Notes: generated by a model from the letters alone, not told the origin. A DNA stretch of 64,000 nt from Flavobacterium davisii (GCF_019565505.1 NZ_CP067378.1:1922001-1986000), one strand, 5' to 3'; counted from the first letter of the stretch, positions 9,032 to 21,370 are shown. Numbers and translations: made by a program.

Positions 9032-9518
9032 CTTTATATTTTTTTTGTATCAAGTCCTGAGCAAAAATAGGTTTGTAAAAATTCAAATCCATCAGTAAGC
9101 TGTCCGAACTTATTTTCATTTTTATTTTTTGAAAATGCAATTTCCCTGAACGATTATGCAACGAATCTATTTGAAAATGCTTTACAGCTATATCAAAAGT
9201 ATCTACAAAAGTTTCGTTACGCCTTATTATATAGTGTTCTTCCCAATAATATCGCACAATCGAACCCGTATAGTTAGAAAAATGAAGTTGATTTTCTAAA
9301 AACTCCATTTTATCACTGTCAAAAATATCTTTATGTAGGCTATACGTAAGCCGGTTTACATCATGGGTTGCTTGATTTTGCTTTTTGTAATCCAACATAC
9401 GTTCCGTAATCATTGAAAAAATAACAAAAGTGAGTCCCATAATTATAGCCGCGATAGCCATAGAAACAATAGCTTCCAATAGCGAAAAAGCTTTTAAGTA
9501 AGGGTTATTCTTCTTCAT
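9021..9518 (-). CDS. prepilin-like protein
   Basis: About 165 residues starting MKKNNPYLKAFSLLEAIVSM. The type IV prepilin signature is clear: a short basic leader, then A|FSLLE with Glu at mature position 5, then a 20-residue hydrophobic helix (VSMAIAAIIMGLTFVIFSM). The rest is a soluble pseudopilin-like domain. It is likely processed by a prepilin peptidase and acts as a minor pseudopilin. It overlaps the upstream gene by 14 bp and the gspF-like gene by 11 bp, which suggests translational coupling. I preferred the ATG at 9518 over 9542 for its family-like leader. Confidence 0.75.
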   Translation of the reverse strand: MKKNNPYLKAFSLLEAIVSMAIAAIIMGLTFVIFSMITERMLDYKKQNQATHDVNRLTYSLHKDIFDSDKMEFLENQLHFSNYTGSIVRYYWEEHYIIRRNETFVDTFDIAVKHFQIDSLHNRSGKLHFQKIKMKISSDSLLMDLNFYKPIFAQDLIQKKYKDEF

Positions 9519-9846
9519 TGATAAGGTAAAATTGCTTTTCAAAAATCTGATTCGTGCTATCTTTATAAGTAACTTTCCATTGTTTTACTTGTCCCGTTGC
9601 CATTTCTTCTTCAATATCTATTTCTTCCGCTTGCGTATGCAATGAGTCGCTATTGACCTGTGCTAGATAAAAAAGTTCGTTGACTTTGTGTTGGGTATTG
9701 TAAAATTTTGGCGATGCTTTTGGACTTAAAACAACTGAAAAAACAACCATCGCAATATAAAGGCAGATGGAAATAATACATAAGGCCACCACCGACTCTA
9801 AAATAGAATTGGCTCTTAGCTTACTTAAGTTTTTTAATGATACCAT
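9505..9846 (-). CDS. prepilin-like minor pseudopilin
   Basis: About 113 residues starting MVSLKNLSKLRANSILESVV. It has a basic leader followed by a hydrophobic helix with a Glu near its start (ANSILESVVALCIISICLYIAMVVF), an atypical prepilin cleavage site. The periplasmic part is short and acidic (EEIDIEEEMA). The longer frame from 9912 lies inside the upstream gene and is unlikely. It overlaps the upstream gene by 26 bp and the downstream prepilin gene by 14 bp. No function is assigned beyond a probable role in the same pseudopilus. Confidence 0.6.
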   Translation of the reverse strand: MVSLKNLSKLRANSILESVVALCIISICLYIAMVVFSVVLSPKASPKFYNTQHKVNELFYLAQVNSDSLHTQAEEIDIEEEMATGQVKQWKVTYKDSTNQIFEKQFYLINEEE

Positions 9847-11035
9847 AACGTGCTTTGGGGTCGTCAAATAACGGAAAATCCATAAAATAACTTGGCTTTT
9901 TACTAACATCAATGGTTACATTGTGTAGGATGTTTTCATGAACCGAGGAATTGGTTTTTCGAAAAACTTTATTGGTAAAAACCGAACCATATACAGTGCC
10001 TTGCAAATCGAGTTTACCCGTGCAATAAATACTACCCACTACCAGACACTTTTCCTCAATACGTAAACTATTTTTAGCTAAATTTTCAAAACTAGAACCA
10101 AATAAAACCACAGTGCCTAGTATTTTTGTTTCCTTGTGGATTTTGATTTCGGTTTCCTCTTGTGCATCACTTTTTAGAATCACCGCAGAAGGATAGGTTA
10201 AAGTCACCTTAGGGGCAATGTCAATTTTTTGGGTGGCTATAAACTGAGCATTCCCTTTAAAACCTTCTTCAATTGAAATTTTAGGAGCAACAACCATTAC
10301 ATCTTCCAAAATAGCATTTTTAGCTATCCGAATAGAATCATTATTACGTAATATAAAATTACCTTTTATAACAACATTACGAACTTGACTTGCTATTTGA
10401 ATTTCTTGAGTTGGTTTAGTAAATGAATTAAAAAACAGCGAATCTTTAACCTTTTCTGCATTATTTATATTCCCTTTATTAACCGGAATACCTTCTAAAA
10501 TCCGGTCAAATTTAGGATTAATTTCAGGTAATTGAAGCTTTGAAATTTCTTTCTTTCCTGTGTGTGCAAATGTATTTATTTCATTAGTTAGATATGTTGG
10601 TGAAACATATTGAGACGGGAAATAAGTAGTTCCGTTGATTTTCACCATACCCTGATAGCCAATATTCTGGGTGAAATTGGCAATATAAAGTGCTGTTTCC
10701 AAGTGATTATAGCCCCCCACTAAGTGTGTAGCGGTGATGGTGTCATTTTTAAAAACCGATTGTGTTGTAACCAGATGCAACAATCCGTACGGCTTAACCT
10801 CATAGGTATTAAAAAAAGGATTTTCCTCGTCAAGAGGTATATCCATAGGCTTTAAATTATTGCCCAATGCAAAATTTAAAGTAGATTGATTTTGAATATA
10901 CAATTCCTCTTCCAGATTATAATGCAGATTTAACAAACTGTATAAATTGAAGAAATACAGTAAAGCACCACAAATTATGGAAACCAACAAACAGATGTAA
11001 ATAGCGTAAAGTAGACTATGTGCCTTGAGCATCAT
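9821..11035 (-). CDS. membrane-anchored protein of the pseudopilus operon, possible bactofilin-like polymer domain
   Basis: A 404-residue protein. A single N-terminal membrane segment (about residues 8-30, LLYAIYICLLVSIICGALL) anchors a large periplasmic region. Residues 215-370 hold regularly spaced beta segments (NVVIKGNFILRNN, DVMVVAPKISIEEGFKGN, IDIAPKVTLTYP, KILGTVVLFGSS, VVGSIYCTGKLDLQGTVYGSVF) that resemble a right-handed beta-helix or polymer-forming fold. I do not recognise a named family. The position at the head of the prepilin/GspF operon suggests a structural or anchoring role. The start may be either of two adjacent ATGs (11035 or 11032). Confidence 0.65.
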   Translation of the reverse strand: MMLKAHSLLYAIYICLLVSIICGALLYFFNLYSLLNLHYNLEEELYIQNQSTLNFALGNNLKPMDIPLDEENPFFNTYEVKPYGLLHLVTTQSVFKNDTITATHLVGGYNHLETALYIANFTQNIGYQGMVKINGTTYFPSQYVSPTYLTNEINTFAHTGKKEISKLQLPEINPKFDRILEGIPVNKGNINNAEKVKDSLFFNSFTKPTQEIQIASQVRNVVIKGNFILRNNDSIRIAKNAILEDVMVVAPKISIEEGFKGNAQFIATQKIDIAPKVTLTYPSAVILKSDAQEETEIKIHKETKILGTVVLFGSSFENLAKNSLRIEEKCLVVGSIYCTGKLDLQGTVYGSVFTNKVFRKTNSSVHENILHNVTIDVSKKPSYFMDFPLFDDPKARYGIIKKLK

Positions 11036-11673
11036 GAGTTTTGTTTTTCTTGCTAAATAAGCGTTTGAAAAAACTAGGTTTAGTCGTATCAGAAGATTTT
11101 TCTATTGTTTTTGTTTTTCTTTTACTTTCTTTGCTTTCTGTTTTTTGTGGTATTTCTTTTTAATTTTAGGTGTAACAATTTCTCCTTTTTATAAACTAAA
11201 GTATCTTTTCGTTCATAATTAATCCAAGTTTTCGACTTTAAATTATTTTTATAAAAACCGCTTTCAATCATCTTACCCTCTGAGTCAAATGAAAGCCATA
11301 CTCCATGTTTTACACCAGAAGCCCAATGTTGTATACTGGAAATTTTACCATTTGGATGCCAAAATTTCCATTCTTTTATTCTTAATCCTTTTCTAAAAGT
11401 ACCTTGTTCAGCTAATTGATTACTATGGTAAAACTTAGAAAATTTACCATCCAATAATTCTCCTGCCGATCCATATTGCGCATGATGTATCATACCTCCT
11501 TTAAACCAAAAATATTCTTTTTTTATGTCTGGTTTTTTCTTTTTGTTTGTAGTAAAGAATTCATAGCGAAAATCTTTATCTGAAATTCTCTTTATAAGAA
11601 AAGAATCTTGAAAGGAGCATAATAGGAGAAAAGTAAAAAATAAGAAAGTGGATTTTAAAGTACTTGTTTTCAA
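11016..11673 (-). CDS. YwqK/MORN-repeat protein (one frameshift)
   Basis: About 218 residues. A signal peptide (STLKSTFLFFTFLLLCSFQ) is followed by MORN-like YwqK repeats: FKGGMIHHAQYGSAGELLDG, FYHSNQLAEQGTFRKGLR, WHPNGKISSIQHWASGVKHG, FDSEGKMIESGFYKNNLK. The observed frame stops at 11122. Removing one A near 11110-11150 opens a coherent tail that includes EKSSDTTKPSFFKRLF and stops at 11016, overlapping the next gene by 20 bp in the style of this operon. The repeats suggest a surface or periplasmic structural role. Whether it belongs functionally to the pseudopilus is inference. Confidence 0.65.
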
Positions 11674-11788
11674 AGTTTGGATTCATTAATTAAAAATGTG
11701 CAAGTTAAACCAATTTTTCTTTAAATAAATTTTTGTACATAAAAATATAAAAATAGGGATTTAGACTTTTTTAAGCCTTTAAAAATCG

Positions 11789-11796
11789 TACTTTTG
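11789..11796 (+). promoter_or_regulatory. -7 element of the Rhs operon
   Basis: TACTTTTG matches the flavobacterial -7 consensus TAnnTTTG and lies 16 bp before the ATG of the Skp-like gene. A convincing -33 TTG is not visible. It would be the promoter for the 11.8-34.3 kb locus, whose genes overlap or sit close together. Confidence 0.45.
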
Positions 11797-11812
11797 GGAA
11801 AATTTTAAGAAA

Positions 11813-12318
11813 ATGCGTTTTAGTTGGGAAAAATGCAATAACAAAATACTACCTCTTGGGTTAATTCTTTTCATATTCATTGTATTGTTATTGATTGTTT
11901 TTCAGGTGTTCAAATCACCTGATGTAGTATGTGTAGATAATGCTAAACTTTTCGAAGGGTTTAATATGACCAAAGAAATGAAGAAAGCAGGAGAGCATGA
12001 ATTTAGAACTCAAAAAGCGGTTCTAGATTCTTTATATGCTAAAATTAATACACCTGAAACGAAAACAATCAAAATTTAAACAAGGAGTTCATATTAAAAC
12101 GTAACGAATTTGAGCAAGCTAGTCAAGCATTTGTGATGCAAGAGTCCGCTAAAATTTGGAAAAGACTACAAGAATACGTTCAAGAATATGCTGTTCAAAA
12201 AAATTATCAAATAGTGATAGGTTCTACAGAGCAGCAACAAATTATTTATGCTAATTCCAAGGCAGATATTACACTTGATTTAATCCAATTTTCAAATCAA
12301 AAATATGAAGGAAATTAA
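11813..12318 (+). CDS. OmpH/Skp-like membrane-anchored protein, first gene of Rhs locus (one frameshift)
   Basis: About 168 residues after adding one base near 12062. One N-terminal membrane segment (residues about 14-34) is followed by VVCVDNAKLFEGFNMTKEMK, the opening strand and helix typical of OmpH/Skp periplasmic chaperones, then a long charged helical region, and finally YQIVIGSTEQQQIIYANSKADITLDLI, the closing beta part of the family. Skp-type proteins hold unfolded outer-membrane or exported proteins. An anchored copy at the head of a Rhs operon suggests a dedicated chaperone, but that is inference. It overlaps the next gene by 14 bp. Confidence 0.65.
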
Positions 12319-12903
12319 GTCGGTTCTACTTTATTTAGTAGTTGCCTTATTATCTTTAATTTCTTGTAAAAAGGATCCAAAGATGATTCCGATATACGTT
12401 ATCAACTCTTTGAATTAGAAGGGCGTGGATGGAAATCCCGTATGCGTACTCAAAAAGTAGGAGCCATAGGTTTTACAGCAACTGAAGTTCCTATACAATA
12501 CTATTTATTAAAAAACGAAGGAAATCAAGATCTGTTTGCTATCGACTCTATTTATAGAATGAATAAGACAGAGAGAGTCATAGAATTTATTTTCCAAGAA
12601 GAAGAAGAAAAAGAGTTACTGGATCCTTCCTTTACAGGTATTAGTTATGAAGACGGCTTAAAATACCTAGCTTTCGGAATTGATCAAGATTTTTGTGTAG
12701 TTACCTCTACAAAAGATACAATTCCTTGTGCAGGAGTTAATTACGAAAGAACCTATAAAATAGCACCTTACCAAAAAATACTTTTGTATTTCTCGGGAAT
12801 ACAACCTAATGAACAGGTTCAATTAATATACAAAGATAAATTATTCAAAAAAGGGACTTTAAAATTTAAATTTAACAGTGCCGACACTCCAATAAAACTA
12901 TGA
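12305..12903 (+). CDS. lipoprotein of the Rhs locus (one frameshift)
   Basis: About 199 residues once one A is restored near 12378. A lipoprotein signal peptide ends in SLIS|C with the lipidated Cys21 followed by KKDPK. The mature part is beta-rich with no recognised domain (features include GISYEDGLKYLAFGIDQDF and CAGVNYERTYKIAPYQK). The gene overlaps the Skp-like gene by 14 bp and the next by 4 bp (ATGA), so translation is coupled. It may be an accessory envelope lipoprotein for the Rhs proteins. The function is unknown. Confidence 0.6.
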
Positions 12904-15900
12904 GAAAAATTAGAGAAAGTCATTTTTCAAAGATTGTTGCGTATTATTTATTAGTCAATCTTATAGTAGAACTAATAGCTCCAACAGCTGCTTATGCTTT
13001 AACTTCTGGCCCAAAGCAGCCTGAATTTACTTCATTTACTCCAATTGCCACTTCGGATATGGTAGATTTATCAAGTGGAGATTTTAACTACAATATACCA
13101 ATTATGGATGTAGGGGGCTACCCAATTAACCCGGCCTATAATTCAGGGGTTACTATGGATCAAGAAGCTTCATGGGTTGGATTAGGTTGGAATTTAAATG
13201 TCGGACAAATTGAAAGGCAAGTACGCGGTTTACCAGACGATTTCAATGGCGATTTGATGAATTATCAGAACGATATGCGTGAAAATAAAACCATTGGAGC
13301 AAATTTCAATGTAAGTCCTGCATTGTTGGGTAACAACTTCCCATTTAGTATGGGATTAGGAGTTGATTATAACAATTATGTAGGGTTAAGCTTTAAACCT
13401 TCAATTGGTATGAGTTTTAAAATGGGAATGGATTCTAGTGTAGGCTTTACATTGTCGGGTTCTACTGAAGGCGGAGCAAATTTAGGATTAGACGCAAAAT
13501 ACAAGTCTAGAAATGAAAAAACTACTGCCAATATTTCTGCAAATTTGAGTAGTAGACAAGGATTACAAAATATAAGTGCTTCTTGTTTTAATAGCGACAT
13601 GATGCTAAAGGGAGGAGGTAACTTTGCTGTGTTTGCAAGAAACACTTTAAATAGGAATGGTTATGGAACGGCAAGCCTATCATTAAACAACACTCATAAT
13701 TACACGCCAACAAAACGTGTATCTTATATAAACAACAACAAAACCTACAATGCAACTATCGGAGGAGAAGTTATTGGAATTGAAGGTGAATTAAGAATTT
13801 CTGGGTATGGTTCTTTTCAGAATATTCACGAAAAAGATAAAACTGTTTCAGGATTTGGGTATGACAATACGCACCTTAAAGGGAATCGAGAAGGTGTTTT
13901 AGACTTTAACAGAGAAAATGAAACAACCATAAACAAAAATTCTACTGTTTTACCGTTAACCAATTATACCTATGACACTTTTTCTATTCAAGGTCAAGGT
14001 ATATCAGGTATGTTTAGGCCCCATCATACCCAAGTAGGATACTTATTTAATGATGTTACTATTGACCAATCTAGTAGCCAATCTTTTGGAATTGAAATTG
14101 GATCAGGGCAAACGGTTCATATAGGTGTAGATTTTCAAAATTCACCTACAGAAAGTGTAACTGGACCTTGGTATACGCATAATCATGCTCTTGGTAGATT
14201 TACTGAATATGGAAAAATGGGTCTACTACAAAATGTATCCTATAGAATGGTGGGTGAACTTGGAGTGGATACTGATAAAAATTATATAAATGGATTTGAA
14301 GGATCTAGCCCTATGAAATTAGGTATTTCTGGAGAATGGGGAAATAGAAAACTAGAATCAAGATACGATGTGAAAAAACTGGATTATTACAAATACAGTA
14401 CAAGTGTTAACAACAATCCTATCTCAAGAGCAAAAAGAGAATTAAAAAATCAAGTTGTACAAAAAATACAAAACAACAAGGCTGACGGCAAGTTTATTTT
14501 TAAGAATAACGCTCCGAGTCATCATACAGCAGGTATAAAAATTATCAAAACGGATGGATCTAGCTACATTTATGGAAAAGCAGCTTATAATAATACTAAA
14601 ATTGAAGCTAGTTTTGATGTTTCGGGTCTAAATGGAAATGTAGTAGATAGCGATAAAGAATTAGTTACTTATACTGATTCTAGAAACTCTGGAAATAGCG
14701 ATAGTGATCATTTTTACAACAAAACCACCACTCCTAAATACGCTCATTCTTACCTAATAACTAGTGTTTTATCTCCAGATTATCAGGATATTGATAATAA
14801 TGGGCCATCTGATATGGATTTAGGTAATTACACTAAATTTGAATATAGCGTACCAAAAACATATAATTGGAGGGTTCCAACTCAAATTAAGACAGCCTCT
14901 TATTCTGCTGGAGTTAAATCTAATCCTAATGACCAAAAAGGGCATTATTTATATGGAAGTAAAGAACTAGTATACTTAAACAAAATTGTAACCAAAACTC
15001 ATATTGCAGTATTTGAGTTAAAGGACAGAAAAGACGCTTTAGGAGTAACTGGAGAAGATGGTGGGGCAGATACTAGTCAAAGAATGAAATATATATCAAA
15101 AATCATGTTATATGCCAAGGAAGATTATTTAAAAAATGGTTCAAATGCACTTCCTATCAAAACGGCACATTTTGAATATGATTACTCTTTATGCCCTAAT
15201 GTACCTAGTAACAGTGGAGAAGATGAAATTATAAATACCATTAACATAAATAAAGCAAAAGGAAAATTAACCTTAAAAAAATCTATTTTACTTATAGAAA
15301 TTCTTTAATGGGTAAATATACTCCTTATGCTTTTGAGTATGCCAACAATGAAGCTTATAACATGAAATCATTTGATGTATGGAATAACTTTAAAGATAAA
15401 AGTGTAAACCCTAGTGGTATAAGTAATACGGAATATCCTTATGTATTTCAAGATAAAGCAACGGCAGACAAAAACACTAGCACTTGGGTGTTAAAAAGAA
15501 TAAAATTACCTTCTGGAGGTGAGATTAATATCGAAACAGAAAGTGATGATTACAAATATGTGCAAAATAAAAAAGCCATGCAGATGTTTCAAATATCTGG
15601 AGTAGGCTACACTAATTCACCAACTGAGGATCAAATTTTATATGATATGCTTGGTAAAGGACATATTAAATATATCTATGTTAAAATACCAAATGCCAAT
15701 TTAAGTGCAGTTGAATTTAGAAAAAAATATCTTTCGGAAAATCTGTCTGAGCCTATTTTCTTTAATGCTCATGTTGATTTAGTGAATGGAGATTATGAAC
15801 CTATAAAAGGCTATTTCTTAATTAATACTGACAAACTAAATGAAATGACAGTTAATAGTAATGGAATAGTAGCTATACCTTTGAGGTCTGTTAAGAGAGA

Positions 15901-18252
15901 TGGGGAATTGCAGGTTCTAGTCATGTAAATCCAATATCCAAAACCGCATGGGGATTCGGTAGACAAAATATCAACCGTAGAATGTATCAAATGGAGGGTG
16001 ATGCTACAACTAAATCTTTTATTGCTGCTTGTAAAGAATTAGTGAACAGTATTGCAATGATGGCTGAAATAATCTCAGGCCCTAACGGTATGCTTGAAAT
16101 GAAAGGAAGAGCAAACAAAATAGACACTTCTAAATCTTGGGTTCGTTTAGAGAATCCATCAGGAGTTAAGTTTGGTGGGGGGTTAAGAGTTAAAAGTATC
16201 CAATTAAGTGATAATTGGGACGTGATGAATAGCGAAATAGATAATCCTATTTATAAAGAAATGTATGGACAGAATTATTCATATAGTTTGAATGATGGAA
16301 CATCATCTAGTGGGGTTGCAACTTTTGAACCCAATGGATCACAAGAAAATCCATTTAAAAAACCATTTTATAGTTATGAAGATCAAAGTTATGCCGATAG
16401 GATTTCGCAACCTGCTGAGAATAATTATGTAGAACTGCCATTTGGTGAATCCTTTTTCCCGTCTCCTAAGGTAACCTATTCTCGTGTTACTGTCGCTAAC
16501 TTAGCTAAACAAGATTCATCAGTTCCGAATAAAGTAGTCAAAAAGCATGCAACAGGACAAGTAGTATCATGTTTTTATACAAGTCTTGATTTTCCTACAA
16601 AAACAGACTTCACAAACATCGATCCTTGGGTAGATACCACTGAAGACAGTCTACTTTCAGCTTTTTTGCCAAAAATATATTCATATAATAGTTTGACATT
16701 TTCACAAGGATTTTCTGTTGAAACCAATGATATGGATGGTAAACCTAAATCTACATCAGTATACGCAGAAGGAGTTACAAATGACCAAAATTTTATAAGT
16801 AAAGAAGAGTATATTTACAGCCTTGATAGTAACTATGGATTAAACAACGATGTTACAACAATTGATGAAAATGGTAATGTTTCAACAAACACCATAGGAG
16901 TAACCAGAGATTTGGTTAATGATTTCAATGAAAGTCAATCAATTACCAAAACTTTTGGAACACATGTAAACTTGGCTATATTTATTATAGGTATTTTCCC
17001 TATTACAATTTCAATGCCTATTCCTAATATGCAATATCAGAAGAATAGAATGCGTACAGCTACTACCACAAAAGTTACACACAGAATGGGACTTTTGTCT
17101 GAAAAAATCGTATACGATAACAATTCAAAGGTTTCTACTAAAAACTTGGCATGGGATGCAAAAACTGGAGAAGTACTTTTAACACAAACTTCAAATGAAT
17201 TTGAAGACAACTATTATAGTTTTAACTATCCAGCATATTGGTATTATGCCAGTATGGGGTTAGCTTCGGAAAACATTGATTTTGAATGTAGTTTAACAAA
17301 ATCTTCTTCAAGTAATAAATTTGTAATTTTAAATCCTGGTCAACAAAATATTACGCAAATATTCAAAATAGGTGACGAATTACAATTGAATGACTTTACT
17401 AAATATTGGGTGATAAAAGTCGCTTCAGATGGTATACAACTTATGGACAAGGATGGAAATGATCTAGATCCTAAAATCACAGGTAATTTTAATGTAAGGA
17501 TTGTAAATTCGGGTAATAAAAATTTACAGAGTTCAAATATGGCAACTGTGACCGCAATGATAAATCCTTTAGATAAATTAATAGGTGGTAAAATAATCAA
17601 TCCATTTTCATATTTACCAACGGATACGAACAAACCTAAAGTCATCAATGCCAGCGCTATAGAATACTCTGATGATTGGAAGTCACAATGTGAAAATAAT
17701 TTGCCTAATGAATTTGGGTTATTAAACGGTCAAGGTAAACCCGTAAATCCATATTTATATAATATTAAAGGACAATGGAAACCAATAAGATCATACGCAT
17801 ATCTTTCAAGCAGAATTAACCAAGAAGAAAGTAATCGCAGAAATAAAGGACACTTTAAAGATTACAATGCTTTTTATAAGATTGACAATGTTACAGGTAA
17901 ATGGTTAATGGATAAGCAAAATTGGACATTTGCAAGTGCCATAACTAAATATAATCCTTATGGTGTTGAAGTTGAAAACAAAGATGCACTAAATCGTTAT
18001 TCTGCTGCTCAATATGGTTATCATTATAAATTGCCTGTTGCAGTAGGTTCAAATACAAAATATCAAGAAATTGGTGCGGATAATTTTGAAGATTACTACG
18101 ATGATCTAAATCCAACTATTTATAGACCGCATTTTAATTTTTCTCAAGGTTTAATTAATAATACCATTTTTGTAACTGATAAAAAATCACATAGTGGTGT
18201 AAAAAGTTTAGTCGTTAAGCCCGAAATAGAGCAACGTATAAAAGAAAAATAG
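12900..18252 (+). CDS. Rhs-type shell protein A, secreted (two frameshifts)
   Basis: About 1784 residues after restoring one base in the A-run near 15277 and one G near 15913. A Sec signal peptide ends near AYALTSGP. Residues about 45-110 carry the opening block of Bacteroidota Rhs/YD proteins: SSGDFNYNIPIMDVGGYPIN, SGVTMDQEASWVGLGWNLNVG and ERQVRGLPDDF. The remainder is long, repetitive beta-sheet sequence. It ends at KSHSGVKSLVVKPE. As I recall related proteins, they continue into a carbohydrate-binding-like and YD-like C-terminus; here that part lies on the next gene. I infer one half of a hollow Rhs shell, comparable to TcB/SpvB-type partners. Its length and order suggest cotranscription with both neighbours. 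Confidence 0.65.
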
Positions 18253-18287
18253 AACCTTGTAAGAATAACTAGTTTTAAGAAATTATA

Positions 18288-21200
18288 ATGAAAAATATAT
18301 TTATATATCTATTTGCTCTTATTAGTTTTAGTACTATTGCTCAGCAAATGCAGGTAAGTATTGATGATGCTTCAACTCCAAAGCCAAGTGGTAAAACATT
18401 TTTAATTAATATTGAATATGTAAATGCAAATACATCTTGTAACGAAAAGAAAATTGAGTTAAACCTAGGACAACTAGAATTCTTGCCTAACGCAACGGTG
18501 ATTGGAAATGCTAAAGCCGTACTTTCTACGGTTAATAGTGATAATATACTGACATTAACTAATATTCCTTTTCAAATAGGTTCGCATTTTAGCTTTAAAA
18601 TTGGAGTAAGATTTAGAGAAGGTGTAACTTGTAATGGTTCAAAATCAGTAATACAAGGTAAATTTTTTGATTGTGATAAGCTTTCTGTTACTTCTAATCC
18701 AATTGAAATAATAGCTTCTTCAAGTTACAGGTCTAAACTGACTTTAAATCAAGTTACTTCTTATGATAAGAAGTCTAGTCAGAATGGTTATGGAAATGAT
18801 GCATTCTGTTTAGGTAAAATAGTCCGCTATTCAGTACAACACACAAATTTCGACAATTTAAATCTTGATGGAGCAGATTTTAACTCACCTCTTATTTGTC
18901 TTGATTTACCTAAATGTGCTATAATACGAGGAGTATATGATCGTAATAGTTATCATAAAATCAATGGTGGTTTTAAAGAAACTATTAATGGCGACATTAA
19001 AACAATATCTTGGATAGGAAAAGATATTCCATTTAGATCAGTATATACTATGGCTATTAATGATTCTTATGATATTGAAGTTGAATATCCGTGTGCGAAT
19101 ATTGAGTGTATTGGTAAATCTCAACTTTCTACTTATGCAATAGGTAAAGATTGCAATGATCAAAGCATAGAGACCCTTCGATCTTCAATTTATACAAATA
19201 TAATTCCTAAATGTGATGATTCTTGTAATCCAGTAAATAGCAATAATGATGTTCATTTTATTTATAATTTGTCATGTCCTAATTCATACAATTATACTAC
19301 AAGTAACGTCAGTATTCGGTTTAATACTTCTTCAGATCCAAATATTTCGAATACTATTTCTACTGAACAACCCACAAGACTTTATAAGATTACCCTTCCA
19401 GACGGAATAAAACTTTTTTACGTAGGGTTTAATGGAGGAAGAGATTACTGTAGAGATAAAATTCAACAATACTATTTAGATCGAAATAATATTCCTACTA
19501 ATGAAAAGAATGCTAAGTATATAGTTATTAAAATAGCGTGCCTTGATTTTTCTAAAGAAGTATCCGTTGGGATATTTTTTAATTATACTGATCCTTCTGT
19601 AATCACAAGTAATGATAAATTTACTTTTGGTGTTACATCCTCAATTAATGAACAGATCACTATTCCGTATAAAGAGCTTATAGCAAGTATAAATAATTGT
19701 AAACCCAATATTAGAATTTCTAATAATTTAAAAAAATTACTAAAGGGGAAGCGAGTTCCTATCAGACAAAATCAATAGGTGTTTCTAATGATGTATTTAT
19801 TTATAGAATGGAAGTTTGTAATACAGGAGAAAAAGATCAATTAAATACTTTTTTGAGAGATCAATTAGATCCAAGATTAATTTATTTAGGAGGATTAAAA
19901 ATAGCTTATACTTCTAATTCAAAATTAACAAATATACCTTTAGTTTATAGGAATAGTTTTACTTTTCCCGGTACAAAAAATACTATTAAAATTACTACTC
20001 CATCAATAAATGATTCTAATGGAGGAGGTAAATTAACTTTTGAAAATTTTGATTTGCCATCCGAGTTATATATGTTTTTAATTATTGAATTTAAAGTTAA
20101 AGTTAAACCAGGGACTTACGCAGATCCTAAAAATGGAATAGAAAATGAAATAATAACGAATAGCATGTCGAGTAATAAAACATTAATTGATTTGATACCC
20201 ATTACTGAATATAAAACTCAGTTTTTAGTTTGGTGTGAGGACAATCAAGAGTGGTATGACGATTATGTAATGATTCGAAGAAATGAGAATACTAAATTAA
20301 AATTAAGAGTAATCAATACAGGTACGAAAGATATTAAATTACAAAATATTCTTAATTTAAGACCATTGGCTAATGATACTTTTGAAAGTAATACAGATCC
20401 TAGAAATACAAATGTGCCTTTTGAATTAAAATATGATTGTTTAAAATACCCTACTGTTTATTTAGATGGAAATCAGCTAAACAATACACAAGTTCAAGTA
20501 GATTTTGCCTCAAATGGTGTAGATATGAATAGGCAAAGTTTAGTATGTAGTTATTCACAAAATGGTTCTATACCTAATTTTTCGAATAGTTGTAACCCAG
20601 ATAGTTCAAATTGGATGAAGGTCGATTTTAAACAGGGCTTGCTACTTAAACCCGGTCAAACTATTGAAGTTGTTTATAATGCTAAAGCAACTGGAAATGA
20701 ACTTGGAACAATAAGAAATAGTTTCGCTACTTTGGCTTTTGACACTAACGATAATTGTTTGCTGTCGCCAATTCAAAAAATGGATATTGAAAAGACAGAA
20801 GAAGGTTGTAAAATGACTCCTCCTAAACCTTGTAACGAATGTAGTTCTTTTGAATTAATTAAAGATAAAAAGTATTTAGTTTCAGGTTGGGTACGTGAGG
20901 AAAGTGAAAAGGAACCCTCAAAACAGTATTTAAATTTTAAAAAATCATATATAAGTATAGCTTTTACAGATAAATATGAAGAATCTTTTCAAGATCCCAT
21001 TAAGTTCCTTCCATCAGGTGAAATTATTGATGGCTGGCAGAGAATAATAGGAGAATTTACTGTTCCTCAAGAAAGTGCTGAGTTTTATTTAGAATTAGTT
21101 AATGACTCTAATGCATCAACAAATCAAGATGGGACACTTTCATACTTTGATGACATTCGTATCATTCCTAGCGAAGGTAATATGAAAAGTTTTGTATATG

Positions 21201-21370
21201 ATCAGAAAACCCAACGCCTTATGGCTGAGTTAGATGAAAATAATTATTCTACTTTTTACGAATACGATCTAGAAGGAGGTTTAATCCGAATTAAAAAAGA
21301 AACCGAAAAAGGAGTCTTTACGATACAAGAAACAAGAAAAGGGTCAACAATTAGTAAAGAAACAAAATGA
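18288..21370 (+). CDS. secreted protein with shell-type C-terminus (one frameshift)
   Basis: About 1027 residues after restoring one A near 19742. It starts MKNIFIYLFALISFSTIAQQ, a clear signal peptide. The first 850 residues are beta-rich modules with scattered Cys pairs (for example CDDSC and CPNSY), recalling adhesin or DUF11-type repeats. The last 180 residues change character: CNECSSFELIKDKKYLVSGW, DGWQRIIGEFTVP, YFDDIRIIPSEGNMKSFVYD, TQRLMAELDENNYSTFYEYD, then GGLIRIKKETEKGVFTIQET. That block is what I would expect at the end of shell protein A. It overlaps the next gene by 4 bp. The function is unknown. Confidence 0.55.
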
